A stretch of DNA of 64,000 nt, taken from the NCBI GenBank assembly GCA_947500005.1, contig CANMQJ010000022.1, forward strand, positions 1-64,000. The letters are read 5' to 3'. The notes under the pieces are model-generated. The model did not search any database, was not told where the DNA came from, and saw only the letters and a program-made list of their open reading frames with translations. The stretch is from an uncultured Paracoccaceae bacterium. GTDB taxonomy: Bacteria; Pseudomonadota; Alphaproteobacteria; Rhodobacterales; Rhodobacteraceae. Both the position numbers and the translations under genes were made by a program. Below, in pieces: positions 35,655-44,893 of the stretch (the first letter of the stretch is position 1; each line of letters begins with the position of its first letter).

Positions 35655-36868
35655 GATTGCCGGGCAGTCGCGACAGGCCGCGCCACGATCCCGGAGGCGC
35701 AGAGTTCCTCGACCCTGTCGTCCGAAAAGCCGAATTCCTTCAAAACCTCCACACCATGTTCTCCGAGTTCCGGCGGATATCGGTCCGGCCCCTCTTCGAC
35801 ATCCCGGGCGCCGAAGGGATGGCGCACCTGGCGCATCGGCCCTTGCGTCGGGTGCTCGTAATCCTCGAACAATCCCACGGCCTTGAGATGGGGGTCCTCC
35901 TCCAGGTCCTCGAGGTTCGTGACAGGCGCAGACGGTATGTCCAGTTCGTCCAGGATCGTCTCCCATTCCGCGGTGGTCTTTTGTGGCAGGATCTCTTTCG
36001 ACGTCACCTCGTAAAGCTCTCCAATCCCCTTTGCCATCGCCTGGCGGGTGCGCATCAGCGGGCCGTCGAGAATGTCTTGCCGTCCGACCCGCTCCAGGAA
36101 ACGCTTCCACTGGTCATATTTGTAGACGCCATGCACGATGTAGCCGTCGGCGGTCGGACTCGGGTGCCGGTACGGGCTCATCACCCGCGCATAGCCGAGC
36201 CCGTCGATGGGCGGCCGGAAGGCATGGCCGTTCAGGTGCTGGTTCAGAACGACCCCGACCATCGCCTCGAACATGGGTGTCTCTATGTAACAGCCCTTTC
36301 CCGTCTCGCGTTTGTGGTGAAGTCCGGCAAGCATGGCCTGTCCCACCATCAGCCCCACGATCTTGTCCGCGATGGCGACCGGCACGAAGTTTGGGCGCCC
36401 CTGCAGCCGTCCATTCAGGTCAGCCAGGCCCGACCGTGCCTGTATCACGTCGTCGAATGCTGGGTAGTCGGCATAGGGCCCTTCGCGCCCGAACCCGATC
36501 GCGGCGCAATACACGATACCGGGGTTGATCGCCTTGACAGCGTCGTAACCGAAGCCGAGCCGCTCGATCGCTGGCGGCCGCATGTTGTGGACAATAACAT
36601 CCGCCTTTCCGATCATCTCGTTCAGAACCTTGCGGCCGTCTTCCGACTTGAGATCCAGGGCAAGGCTGCGCTTGTTTCGGTTCACGTTCATCCATTGCGA
36701 GGGCATCCCCTCCTCGCGTCCGACACCAACGGACCGGTAGAGATCCCCGGCGAGTGGTTCCACCTTGATCACGTCCGCCCCCAGATCCCCGAGAAACTGG
36801 GTCGCGTAAGGCGCCATCAGTATGTGGCCCAGTTCGATCACGCACACGTTCTTCAGCAGTTTGAGCAT
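35651..36868 (-). CDS. CaiB/BaiF-family CoA transferase
   Basis: 405 residues from ATG at 36868 (MLKLLKNVCVIELGHILMAP). Type III CoA transferase motifs: FLGDLGADVIKVEPLAGDLY, MNVNRNKRSLALDLKSEDGR, VYCAAIGFGREGPYADYPAF with the following conserved D, and PSAPVTNLEDLEEDPHLKAV near the C-terminus. It lies 29 bases after the second CoA transferase gene of the same operon. The two differ clearly in sequence, so they could be subunits of a heteromer or act on different acids. Confidence 0.9.
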   Translation of the reverse strand: MLKLLKNVCVIELGHILMAPYATQFLGDLGADVIKVEPLAGDLYRSVGVGREEGMPSQWMNVNRNKRSLALDLKSEDGRKVLNEMIGKADVIVHNMRPPAIERLGFGYDAVKAINPGIVYCAAIGFGREGPYADYPAFDDVIQARSGLADLNGRLQGRPNFVPVAIADKIVGLMVGQAMLAGLHHKRETGKGCYIETPMFEAMVGVVLNQHLNGHAFRPPIDGLGYARVMSPYRHPSPTADGYIVHGVYKYDQWKRFLERVGRQDILDGPLMRTRQAMAKGIGELYEVTSKEILPQKTTAEWETILDELDIPSAPVTNLEDLEEDPHLKAVGLFEDYEHPTQGPMRQVRHPFGARDVEEGPDRYPPELGEHGVEVLKEFGFSDDRVEELCASGIVARPVATARQS

Positions 36869-36897
36869 GTCGGTTATATGTCCTTCCTGTCCTGACT

Positions 36898-38037
36898 TCA
36901 GCCTGCGCGGTTCGATCGGCGTGCCGAAGTGTCTTCGCCCAGCCCGGGGGCCGCACGTCGTATTCCCGGCCGTTTCCCGTCGAACGATAGCGGCAGCGCG
37001 ACCATAGAGACGTTCAGACCCGGCGCCTTCCGGAAGATCCCGAGCGCGCGCACCTGTGGATTGTCGATAACCTCGGGGATGGTCTGCATCGGTGCATTGG
37101 GCACACCTGCTTCGTCCAGCCTGTCCTGGGCCTCGGCGATTGGCATGTCCCGGAAAGCCCCGGCAACCAAACCGACGATCTCCTCCTTGTGTCGCCGGCG
37201 CGCTTCGTTGGTTTCGAACCGCGGATCGTCGCTCCATTCAGGGTGATCGAGCGCCCGTGCGAGGGCCCGGAACAGCCGGTCGTTGCCGGGAGCGACCACG
37301 AGGGGGCCGTCCGCCGTCTCGAAGGCCTGGTAGGGCACGATCATCGGATGACCCGACCCATGACGTTCGGGCACCTGACCGGTCGTCTGGTAGAGTGCGG
37401 CATGCGTGCCACCCCAGACAAGCGCGGTCTCGAGCAAAGAGGAGTTGATGACGCAGCCATGACCCGTCCGCTCCCGCTGAAAAAGCGCGGCGAGTGCCCC
37501 TATCGCCGTCCACATGCCCGTCCCAAGATCCACGACCGAGGCTCCCATTCTGGCGGGCGGTCCGTCCGGATGGCCATTTATGCTGACCAGACCCGCGAAA
37601 GCCTGCATCAACGGCTCGTATCCCGGACGCGTCCGCATGGGCCCGACGTGGCCGAAAGCACCCATGTCGCAATAGATCAGCCTGCTGTGCCGTGCCCTGA
37701 CGGAATCGGGATCGAGGCCCAGGGGGGTCAACGCGCCTGGTCGCATGTTGTGCACGAAAATGTCCGCTTGGGCGATCAGCGCCTCCAGCGTTGCAAGGTC
37801 CTCGTCTTGCTTGAGGTCCAGTTCGACCGAGGCCTTGTTGCGGTTCATCAGGTGGAAGATCGCTGCGGCGTTTTCCGTAAGCGGCGGCCCCCAGCGGCGC
37901 GCATCATCGCCGCCCGGCTTCTCGATTTTGGCCACATCGGCACCGAGATCGGCCAGGATCTCGCCCGCGAAGGGGCCGGCCAGGTTCTGGCCGAGTTCGA
38001 CCACCCTGACGCCCGCAAGTACTCTGGTCTCCGTCAT
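36898..38037 (-). CDS. CaiB/BaiF-family CoA transferase
   Basis: 379 residues from ATG at 38037, with AGGAACGG upstream; an in-frame ATG at 38052 is an alternative. Motifs: VRVVELGQNLAGPFAGEILA, PGGDDARRWGPPLTENAAAI, NRNKASVELDLKQDEDLATL, MGASVVDLGTGMWTAIGALA (catalytic aspartate) and GVPNAPMQTIPEVIDNPQVR. It follows the TRAP permease by 16 bases. It probably activates the acid imported by the TRAP system as its CoA ester. Confidence 0.9.
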   Translation of the reverse strand: MTETRVLAGVRVVELGQNLAGPFAGEILADLGADVAKIEKPGGDDARRWGPPLTENAAAIFHLMNRNKASVELDLKQDEDLATLEALIAQADIFVHNMRPGALTPLGLDPDSVRARHSRLIYCDMGAFGHVGPMRTRPGYEPLMQAFAGLVSINGHPDGPPARMGASVVDLGTGMWTAIGALAALFQRERTGHGCVINSSLLETALVWGGTHAALYQTTGQVPERHGSGHPMIVPYQAFETADGPLVVAPGNDRLFRALARALDHPEWSDDPRFETNEARRRHKEEIVGLVAGAFRDMPIAEAQDRLDEAGVPNAPMQTIPEVIDNPQVRALGIFRKAPGLNVSMVALPLSFDGKRPGIRRAAPGLGEDTSARRSNRAG

Positions 38038-38053
38038 GTGCCGTTCCTCCATG

Positions 38054-39352
38054 TCAGAACCCCGCCAACGCTGGTAGCCAGAGCGAAAAGCCCGGAATCG
38101 CAATCAGAAGCCCGAGGATCACGAACTCGGTGGCCACGAACGGCCAGATGCCCTTGAAGATCTCCCGCGCCGGAACGGCAGTCGTGCTCGAGACGATGAA
38201 TACGTTGAGACCCATGGGCGGTGTAATCAAGCCGATCTCGGCTGTCTTGACGAAGATGATTCCGAGCCACACCGCATCGAAGCCCAGACCGTTCAGCAGC
38301 GGAAAAACCAAGGGCATGGTCAGGACAAGGATCGCGATCTGGTCAAGGAAGAAGCCAAGTATGAAAAGAAGCAGCAGGACCGCCCCCAGCACAAGGTAGC
38401 GATTGACGCCGGAGGACTGGATCGCGAGCAGAAGATCCTGAGTTACTCCGGTCAGCGTGATAAATGCCCCGAAGACCGCGGCGCAGGCGATTATCGTCAG
38501 GATCATGGCGCTGTTGCGTGTGGCATTCGACAGCGCTTGGCCGATCTGGCGCAGGCCCACGCGCCCCATGACCACGGAGAGCGCCAGCGCCATGAGCGCG
38601 CCGACCGCGCCGATCTCGGTCGGGGTGATGACACCGCTGTATATCGAGACGATGATGATAAGCATGAGACCGAGAACGGGCCAGACGGTCTTGATCGACT
38701 CCCATCTTTCTTTCACAGGTGCCCGTGCGGCAGAATGCGGAGCTATCTCGGGCCGCCGTCTGATCTGGATGTTGATCGACACGGCGTAACCGACGGCGGT
38801 GAGGGCGCCTGGGACGAACCCGGCCACCAGAAGCTTGCCCACCGAGGTCTCGGTGATGATGCCGTAGAAGACCAGCCCAATACTGGGCGGAACCATGATT
38901 GCGAGCGTGCCGACCACGGCCAGAACGGCGGTGGAGAATCGAGTCTCGTATCCGAGGCGTTTCATCTCGGGATAGGCGGCCGCGGAAAGCGTGCCCGCCG
39001 CAGCCGAGGACGACCCCGAAATCGCGGCCAGCAGGACGCCGCCGGCAATGGCCGAATAGGCGATCCCCCCGCGCAGGTGGCCAAGCCACTTGTCCGACGC
39101 GGCGAAAAGATCTCGGGTGAAACGCCCGGCGGTCAGGAATTCCGCCATCAGGATGAACATAGGCAGCGTCGTGAGCGTGTAGCTCGCCACATGCTCATAG
39201 GGGGCGGTCTTCAGCAGCCCGACGAGCGGAAAGTATCCGCCCGACAGGTATAGCCCGGCCGCACCGGCGATGAGCATCGCGAAGGCGACGGGCGCGCCGT
39301 TCAGAAGAAGGGCGAACAGGAAGCCGATCGAGCCTACGACTATCCCGGTCAT
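38054..39352 (-). CDS. TRAP transporter large permease subunit (DctM)
   Basis: 432 residues with about 12-13 membrane segments. It has the DctM signatures GTLAIMVPPSIGLVFYGIIT and SIYSGVITPTEIGAVGALMA, and LGIIFVKTAEIGLITPPMGL near the C-terminus. With the small permease and DctP-type binding protein it forms a Na+/H+-driven carboxylate importer. Its start overlaps the DctQ stop by 4 bases. Confidence 0.93.
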   Translation of the reverse strand: MTGIVVGSIGFLFALLLNGAPVAFAMLIAGAAGLYLSGGYFPLVGLLKTAPYEHVASYTLTTLPMFILMAEFLTAGRFTRDLFAASDKWLGHLRGGIAYSAIAGGVLLAAISGSSSAAAGTLSAAAYPEMKRLGYETRFSTAVLAVVGTLAIMVPPSIGLVFYGIITETSVGKLLVAGFVPGALTAVGYAVSINIQIRRRPEIAPHSAARAPVKERWESIKTVWPVLGLMLIIIVSIYSGVITPTEIGAVGALMALALSVVMGRVGLRQIGQALSNATRNSAMILTIIACAAVFGAFITLTGVTQDLLLAIQSSGVNRYLVLGAVLLLLFILGFFLDQIAILVLTMPLVFPLLNGLGFDAVWLGIIFVKTAEIGLITPPMGLNVFIVSSTTAVPAREIFKGIWPFVATEFVILGLLIAIPGFSLWLPALAGF

Positions 39353-39849
39353 TCCAGATCCTCTGCGCTGAAGACTGCCTGAGCGGGCGGAAAAACGAAT
39401 TCGTAGGCGAGCCGCAGAAACATCAGTGCACAGCCGACGGGCACCCAGACATAGCTCCAGTAGATCGGAAACTGGATGACGCCGAAGGTCGTGTCACGGG
39501 CCTCGAACTTCTCGAACGCCTCGAGCCCGGCATGCCATGCGATGAACCCGAAGACCGCGGCCGCCAGGAAAACGTTCACGCGTTCGGACAGGTGCCATGG
39601 CAGGCGCGAGAGCGGGCCCGACAGGATGTCGAGGCGGACCATGCCGCCCCGAGCGTAGGAGGCGGGCATCCCCAGGAAGGTGAGGATCACCATCAGGTAG
39701 AGCGACGTGAACTCGAAATTGCCCTGCAGGGGACTGTTGAAGAGATAGCGACCAAGTGCATCGACGCTGATCGCGAGCATCATCACGAGAAGCGATGTCT
39801 GCGCGATACGCATGGCGGCAAGGTCGAGAAGGCTCAGGGCCCGGCTCAT
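39349..39849 (-). CDS. TRAP transporter small permease subunit (DctQ)
   Basis: 166 residues with four predicted membrane helices (for example TSLLVMMLAISVDALGRYLF, then NSPLQGNFEFTSLYLMVILT). That is the size and pattern of DctQ subunits, with the conserved E/F-rich segment before the second helix pair. Positioned between DctP and DctM in the usual order. Confidence 0.88.
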   Translation of the reverse strand: MSRALSLLDLAAMRIAQTSLLVMMLAISVDALGRYLFNSPLQGNFEFTSLYLMVILTFLGMPASYARGGMVRLDILSGPLSRLPWHLSERVNVFLAAAVFGFIAWHAGLEAFEKFEARDTTFGVIQFPIYWSYVWVPVGCALMFLRLAYEFVFPPAQAVFSAEDLE

Positions 39850-39886
39850 GTCGACACCTCGGAACGGAAGTTGGACGCAGTAGCGC

Positions 39887-39919
39887 GCGGAGCCACGGTG
39901 GAAAGAACCGCGGCTCCGC
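39887..39919 (-). terminator. Intercistronic stem-loop between DctP and DctQ genes
   Basis: GCGGAGCC (39887-39894) pairs with GGCTCCGC (39912-39919), extended by CGG/CCG inside after one mismatch, with a 9-base loop. There is no T-run. It lies directly after the DctP stop and before DctQ; as in other TRAP operons it probably keeps DctP mRNA in excess (inference). Confidence 0.6.
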
Positions 39920-39925
39920 CCGATT

Positions 39926-40951
39926 TCAGTCTTTCAAATGCGCATTGAATGCGTCGAGCATCTCCTGTGCGGGGAGGTTGCGGCCGCTCACCTGCTCCAC
40001 CCAGACGTCGCGGACCTCACCGAGAGATTCGTCCATTGCCTGTTTCGTCTCCGCGGGGAGTTCGAACACCGTGACACCCGCTTCCTCAAGCCGGGTCAGC
40101 GCGCTCGTGTTCGCCTGCTGGAACGCCTCGCTGAAGGTCTGACGAACCTCCGAGGCGACCTCTTGGATCAGTGCCTGATCCTCATCGGAAAGCCCCTGCC
40201 AAACGTCCTCGTTCACCAGCAATGCAAAGGCGACCGAGCCGAGGGACGCGTTCGAGGAGACCGCTGAAAGGACTTCCTCGATCTTGTATCCGAACACACT
40301 GGGCGGGTTGTAGATCGCGCCATTCACCGTTCCTCGCTGCAAGGCGAGATACAGGTCCGAGGCCGGCACCTTGACCGGCACCGCGCCGAGCGATTTAGCG
40401 ATCAGTTCACCCGTGGCACCGGCCACGCGCAGCTTTTGGCCGTCCAACTCTGACATGTCCGAGATGCCGTCGCCCTCGGCCATCATCAGCTGGTAGGGCG
40501 GTGTCACGGTTCCCCAGATCGGGCGCACGCCCAGAGGCAGGTATTCGCGCTCGAGCAGTTCGGTCTGGATATATGCCTCGAACGCTCTCGACGCATCTAC
40601 CGAGTCCGTGAAGAGACCCGGCAATTCGGCCGCGCTGGTCAGAGGCAGCTTGTCCGTGTTGTAGACCACGCCGACAAGCGCCATGTCCGTCACCCGGTTG
40701 CGCACGGCGTCGAGAAGGCCGGACGCCTTGGCAACCTGTTCGGCGGGGAAATGGCGGATGGAAATCCGGCCGTCGCTGCGGTCCTCGAGCGTCTCGATGA
40801 AGGTCTGCGAACCGACCTTCGATGCCACGTGTGTCAGTGGGAACTGGTCAGCGAATTTGAGCGACACGCCGTCCTGCGCCGTCGCAAGTGTTCCGATCGC
40901 GCTTACCGCGCCTGCCATGGCGGCAGTTCTGAAGATTGTCATCAGTTTCAT
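39926..40951 (-). CDS. TRAP transporter substrate-binding protein (DctP)
   Basis: 341 residues from ATG at 40951, with GGGAGGAAC 6 bases upstream. A signal peptide (MKLMTIFRTAAMAGAVSAIG-TLATAQ) indicates a periplasmic protein. DctP features: DQFPLTHVASKVGSQTFIET, HFPAEQVAKASGLLDAVRNR, LRVAGATGELIAKSLGAVPV-KVPASDLYLALQRGTVNGAI. The arginine in KLRVAG is the usual contact for the ligand carboxylate. Ligand identity is unknown. Confidence 0.92.
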   Translation of the reverse strand: MKLMTIFRTAAMAGAVSAIGTLATAQDGVSLKFADQFPLTHVASKVGSQTFIETLEDRSDGRISIRHFPAEQVAKASGLLDAVRNRVTDMALVGVVYNTDKLPLTSAAELPGLFTDSVDASRAFEAYIQTELLEREYLPLGVRPIWGTVTPPYQLMMAEGDGISDMSELDGQKLRVAGATGELIAKSLGAVPVKVPASDLYLALQRGTVNGAIYNPPSVFGYKIEEVLSAVSSNASLGSVAFALLVNEDVWQGLSDEDQALIQEVASEVRQTFSEAFQQANTSALTRLEEAGVTVFELPAETKQAMDESLGEVRDVWVEQVSGRNLPAQEMLDAFNAHLKD

Positions 40952-41002
40952 TCGTGTTCCTCCCTGTTGAACAAGTGCCAGTGTTGCGGAGCCTCTCAGC
41001 CC

Positions 41003-41758
41003 CTATCGCGACAGGAAGCGCCTTCGCGCCTCCTTGTGGTAGCCGGTCGAAAAGCACAGCGCTTGCGCCGATCCTTCCGCTTCCACGACCTGCTCGATGC
41101 TCCTTTCCTCCCGGTCGACGATCCGCTTGCTCAACGCCAGCGCCGTGGGCGAGGCCGAGACGAAGCTTTCGGCAAGTTCGCGGGCCGCCGTGGCGGTCTC
41201 GGTTCCGCGCACCAGCCGGTCGGCGATGCCAAGCGTCACGGCTTCCTCTGCTCCGACCTCGCGCGCGGAGAAGAAAAGCTCCTTCGCCCGCGCGGCCCCG
41301 ACCCTGCGCGGCAGGGACCAGTGGAGCGCGAAATCAGGGACGAGGCCCAGGCGGCCGAAAGAGGCGCAGAACCGGGCGCCGGGACCGGCTAGGACGATAT
41401 CCGCGGCCATCGCCATGCCGAAACCCGCGCCATAGGCGGGCCCGTCCACCGCAGCGACCACCGGAATCCCGAGTTTTGACAGCGCAACCGCCAGCTTTCC
41501 GGTCTCGCCCATGCGGCGCCGGGCCTCCTCGGGGTCGTGGCCCGCGCCCTCCATGTCGCGGATGTCGCCCCCGGCGCAGAAACTGCCGCCCGCGCCCGTG
41601 AGGACAAGCGCGCGAATGGCCGGGTCTCCCGCGATCCGGTCGAGCGCACGCTTCAGCATCCCCCGCATCTCGAGCGACACGGCGTTCCTGCGCTCCGGCC
41701 GGTTGAGGAGAAGCGTCGCGACCGGCCCCTCGGCCTCCAGCACCACGGGATCAGACAT
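41003..41758 (-). CDS. Enoyl-CoA hydratase/isomerase family protein
   Basis: 251 residues of the crotonase fold: LLLNRPERRNAVSLEMRGML, the oxyanion-hole GAGGSFCAGGDIRDM (first half) and AAVDGPAYGAGFGMAMAADI (second half). The glutamates used for hydration in classical enzymes are not obvious, so isomerase or hydrolase activity is possible. It overlaps the AtuA-like gene by 8 bases. It handles a CoA ester in the same pathway as the second hydratase at the head of the operon. Confidence 0.9.
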   Translation of the reverse strand: MSDPVVLEAEGPVATLLLNRPERRNAVSLEMRGMLKRALDRIAGDPAIRALVLTGAGGSFCAGGDIRDMEGAGHDPEEARRRMGETGKLAVALSKLGIPVVAAVDGPAYGAGFGMAMAADIVLAGPGARFCASFGRLGLVPDFALHWSLPRRVGAARAKELFFSAREVGAEEAVTLGIADRLVRGTETATAARELAESFVSASPTALALSKRIVDREERSIEQVVEAEGSAQALCFSTGYHKEARRRFLSR

Positions 41759-43574
41759 CGCGCCCCCCGCTCACCGTCTCGCACCCGGCCAGGGGTCCGT
41801 CCGGTGCAAGCCACGCGGCGGGCACCCGGATCGGCATGTCCAGCAGGATCTGGGCATATGTCTTGGCCTGCGGATCGTATCTGAGCGAGGCGCTGCCGCC
41901 CCCGTCCAGAACGCGCGTGAGCAGGAAATTCACCGCGGAGAAACCCGGCATGACATGGCGCGAAACGCCGCCCTCGAGGAAATGGGCAAACCATTTCGCA
42001 ACGCGCTCCTCGGTCACCTCGCCCATCAGGCGGGGCAGGAACGCGGGCCGGCGCGCGATCAGGCCGATATTCGCGTCGTCGCCCTTGTCTCCGCTGCGGC
42101 CCCCCGCGATCGCGCGCAGCCGGACGCAGGGATCGCCGTCCTCACTGGCGTCGATCACCGGTGCTTCGGCTGCTGGAACCTCGGGAGCCTCGTCGAAGAC
42201 GCTGACCTCGACGGCCGTTGCGTCGCCATCCATGTGCAGGTGCACCGGCGTCTGGGTTTTCGGCCAGAGGAACGAGTGGACCCGCAGCACCGGTGCGGGC
42301 TTCGGGCGTCCGCCGAATGCGCCTGTCGTGCCTTGCGCTGTCGAGACGGCCGGCGTCGCGAATTCGCGCGCGAAGATGTCCAGCGCCCTTGGGTCCGGAT
42401 GCCGAAGTCCGATCTTCACCACGACCTCCCGGGCGCGATCGTTCCGGAACGCCGGACCGTAGCTGTCGCCGGCGCCGATGATCTCGATCGAGGTCGCGGA
42501 ATAGGGCGCGTAACCCTGCTCCCGCATCAGGCGTTCCGTCCGCGCCACCAGAGCCTCGGCCATGCGCCGACCCCGGGCCCCCGCGTCGCCCCCCGCCACA
42601 AGATACGTGCAGATCGTGCGAAACCCGTCATGCCAGGTGCCGCAGACCTTGTAATCGGGGCCCGGCGGCCGCCCCTTGGCGCCCGTCACCGCCACGCGCC
42701 CCGGGCCATCCTGGACCAGCCTGACATCGCGGAAATCGCAGACCACGTCGGGCAGCCTGTAGGACGCGGGATCGCCGATCTCGTAAACGATCTGCTCCGC
42801 CACCGTCTCGGGCGTGATCAGGCCGCCGGTGCCTTCGGGCTTGCCGACCGTGAACCGGCCATCCGCCTCGCAGTCCACGAAGGGAAACCCCATGTCGGGC
42901 CAACCCGCCGCAACCTCTTCCCAGTCCGTGTTCAGGCCGCCCGCGCCCTGGGCGCCGCATTCGATGACATGCCCGGCAAGGCTTCCCTGGGCCAACCTGT
43001 CCCAGTCATCCTCTGCCCAGCCGAATTCGTGTATCAGCGGACCGAGCACCAGCGCGCTGTCAACGACACGCCCGGTGATCACCACCTCGGCGCCCGCCTC
43101 TAGGGCCCGAACAATGGCTATCGCGCCGAGATAGGCGTTGAGGCTGCGGAAAGCCTCCGGCATCCCGGCGCCCGTGAACATTTCGGGCCGGCCTGAAGCG
43201 CGGATCGCGGCCTCCGCATCGCTCAAGTCATCGCCGGTGACGACGGCAACCTTGAATTCGATACCGGCGTCCGCCGCCATCTCGTTGAAGGCATCGCGGC
43301 ATGCCAGCGGGTTCATCCCACCGCTATTGGTAATCAGCTTGATGCCCTGGTCCCGGATCCGGGAAATCACTGGCTTCACGGAATCTATCCAGTCCGGGAT
43401 GAAACCCGCAGTGTCGGACTTGGCCTTCATCCGCGCCAGGATCGCCATCGTGACTTCGGCCAGATAGTCGCCGACGATGTAATCCATCCCCCCCGCCTCG
43501 ACGAGTTGCCGCATCCCGTGAACCGTGTCGCCCCAGGCGGCCGATGCCCCGCCGATGCGAACTTTTCTGCTCAT
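41751..43574 (-). CDS. AtuA-like (DUF1446) acyclic terpene utilization family protein
   Basis: 607 residues combining the DUF1446/AtuA domain (VRIGGASAAWGDTVHGMRQL, MDYIVGDYLAEVTMAILARM, IKLITNSGGMNPLACRDAFN) with the small C-terminal AtuA-type domain (LRAIAGGRSGDKGDDANIGL). AtuA is essential for citronellol/geraniol degradation in Pseudomonas, but its reaction is unknown; homologues occur beside CoA transferases and hydratases in many bacteria. Here it lies between two enoyl-CoA hydratase genes. No geranyl-CoA carboxylase genes are present, so the pathway is not the classical Atu route. Confidence 0.88.
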   Translation of the reverse strand: MSRKVRIGGASAAWGDTVHGMRQLVEAGGMDYIVGDYLAEVTMAILARMKAKSDTAGFIPDWIDSVKPVISRIRDQGIKLITNSGGMNPLACRDAFNEMAADAGIEFKVAVVTGDDLSDAEAAIRASGRPEMFTGAGMPEAFRSLNAYLGAIAIVRALEAGAEVVITGRVVDSALVLGPLIHEFGWAEDDWDRLAQGSLAGHVIECGAQGAGGLNTDWEEVAAGWPDMGFPFVDCEADGRFTVGKPEGTGGLITPETVAEQIVYEIGDPASYRLPDVVCDFRDVRLVQDGPGRVAVTGAKGRPPGPDYKVCGTWHDGFRTICTYLVAGGDAGARGRRMAEALVARTERLMREQGYAPYSATSIEIIGAGDSYGPAFRNDRAREVVVKIGLRHPDPRALDIFAREFATPAVSTAQGTTGAFGGRPKPAPVLRVHSFLWPKTQTPVHLHMDGDATAVEVSVFDEAPEVPAAEAPVIDASEDGDPCVRLRAIAGGRSGDKGDDANIGLIARRPAFLPRLMGEVTEERVAKWFAHFLEGGVSRHVMPGFSAVNFLLTRVLDGGGSASLRYDPQAKTYAQILLDMPIRVPAAWLAPDGPLAGCETVSGGRDV

Positions 43575-43599
43575 GCCGGTCTCCTCCCGCCTGATCCGG

Positions 43600-44394
43600 T
43601 CAGCCCGCCCATGCGGGTTTTCTCTTTTCCAGGAACGAAGCGACGCCTTCGCGGCCCTCCGCGCTCAGGAGGCACTGGGCAAAGCGGTCCCCGGCAAAAT
43701 CCAGCATGCTGTCGGCATCGAGCGACCCGACCGCGAGCAGGATCTCCTTCGTGACGGCATTCGCACCCGGGGCGCAGCGCAGCACGGCCTTCCTGATGTC
43801 CGCCTCGAAAACACTCAACGCTTCGGCGTCCTCAACGACGGCGTTGGCGATCCCGACCCTCCCGGCCTCGTCCCCCTTGAAGCGCGCCCCCGTGAGCATG
43901 ATCCGCCGGGCCTGCGCGAGACCGACGCGCCGCACGACATAAGGTGCGATCTGGGCTGGAGGGATGCCGATCATTGTCTCGGTAAGGGCGAACTGCGCAT
44001 CCCGTGTCACCGCGACGATGTCGGCCGCGCAGGCGAGTCCCAGACCGCCAGCCATCGCGGCGCCTTCGACGAGCGCGACAACGACCTGGGGCTGCGTTTC
44101 GATGATGCGGAAAAGCCGCCCCGCGCCTTTGCTTATCTCCGCGACCTGTTCGTAGCTCTGACTTCCATCCGCAATGGCGCGGAACCCCTTCAGATCCCCT
44201 CCGGCACAAAAGGTGCCGCCCTTGCCGCGGATGGTGATGCCGCGGATGGCTGGATCGGTTGCGGCGTCCGAGAGCCGTGCGGCCAGAGAATCGACCATCT
44301 CGGTCGACAGCGCGTTCCGGCTCTCCGGTCGGTTCAGCCAGAAGGTGAGCCAAGCCCCGTCACGCTGGGAAACGACCACGCCTGCATCCATCAT
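43600..44394 (-). CDS. Enoyl-CoA hydratase/isomerase family protein
   Basis: 264 residues from ATG at 44394; another ATG is adjacent. Crotonase motifs: WLNRPESRNALSTEMVDSLA, RGKGGTFCAGGDLKGFRAIA, and VEGAAMAGGLGLACAADIVA with ALTETMIGIPPAQIAPYVVR, whose glutamate corresponds to a classical catalytic position. It is the first gene of the eleven-gene operon, with a palindromic operator candidate 23 bases upstream. Confidence 0.9.
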   Translation of the reverse strand: MMDAGVVVSQRDGAWLTFWLNRPESRNALSTEMVDSLAARLSDAATDPAIRGITIRGKGGTFCAGGDLKGFRAIADGSQSYEQVAEISKGAGRLFRIIETQPQVVVALVEGAAMAGGLGLACAADIVAVTRDAQFALTETMIGIPPAQIAPYVVRRVGLAQARRIMLTGARFKGDEAGRVGIANAVVEDAEALSVFEADIRKAVLRCAPGANAVTKEILLAVGSLDADSMLDFAGDRFAQCLLSAEGREGVASFLEKRKPAWAG

Positions 44395-44416
44395 GAAGCC
44401 ACCAATATTCAAAACA

Positions 44417-44430
44417 ACCAGTCTACTGGT
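44417..44430. promoter_or_regulatory. Palindromic operator candidate upstream of the catabolic operon
   Basis: ACCAGTCTACTGGT: perfect 5-base arms (ACCAG/CTGGT) around TCTA, 23 bases before the first start codon. It is the expected location for a repressor blocking the promoter of the hydratase-AtuA-TRAP operon. TetR-type regulators of acyl-CoA pathways bind symmetric sites of this size, but no TetR gene is in the window; the operon's own GntR-UTRA protein is another candidate. Confidence 0.5.
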
Positions 44431-44654
44431 CTTTAGGCGTAATACACCTCTCTTGGTTAGACAAGAGAGAAGCGGGCGCGCGGCCGCTCTGCGTCGATGG
44501 AGTAAAGAACAAAGGTCTCGACGCTCACCCCCGGCAGCACCCGCAAGGCAACAGCGGTATCCTGTGCTCTGCCTCCTGGGTCTCCTGGGTAGTGTCCCGA
44601 GAAGTGGTGTAGGAACCGGCGTCCACCTGCTTCTTCATAGCTGGTGTCGCTCGG

Positions 44655-44817
44655 TCATTGGGCGGCGATCATCGCGCCCACGTTCGAATCGTTGCACACG
44701 GCGGTCAGCTTTTCCACCGGCATGTAGCGGCGTGAGACGGCCCACTCGTCATTTTGCTCGAGCATCAGTGCCCCGACGAGACGGATGACGGCCTCGCGGT
44801 TTGGGAAGATGAGCTAC
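44655..44817 (-). pseudogene. IS256-family transposase, C-terminal remnant
   Basis: Leftward translation gives FPNREAVIRLVGALMLEQND followed by EWAVSRRYMP and a stop at 44655. This is the terminal block of IS256-family transposases, where FPN-RDA-IRLVGA-LLEQNDEWAV is highly conserved. Everything upstream is missing because the IS3 element begins at about 44811. The sequence GGTAGTGTCCCGAGAAGTGG near 44588 is probably the IS256 end. Confidence 0.7.
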
Positions 44818-44893
44818 CCCCCCCCCGAAATTCGGACACTGACATAAGCTACGATTTTCAGTCTGCTGGTCTTCTAAGAGAAGGAGATCAGAG

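Noticed and set aside
40952..41002. Possible separate promoter before DctP
   Set aside because: The 51-base gap contains a good ribosome site but no convincing -35/-10 or operator; the operon probably reads through from 44394.
44860..44875. CAGTCTGCTGGTCTT, similar to the operator at 44417-44430
   Set aside because: It lacks the symmetric left arm and lies within the IS3 end, so the likeness is probably chance.
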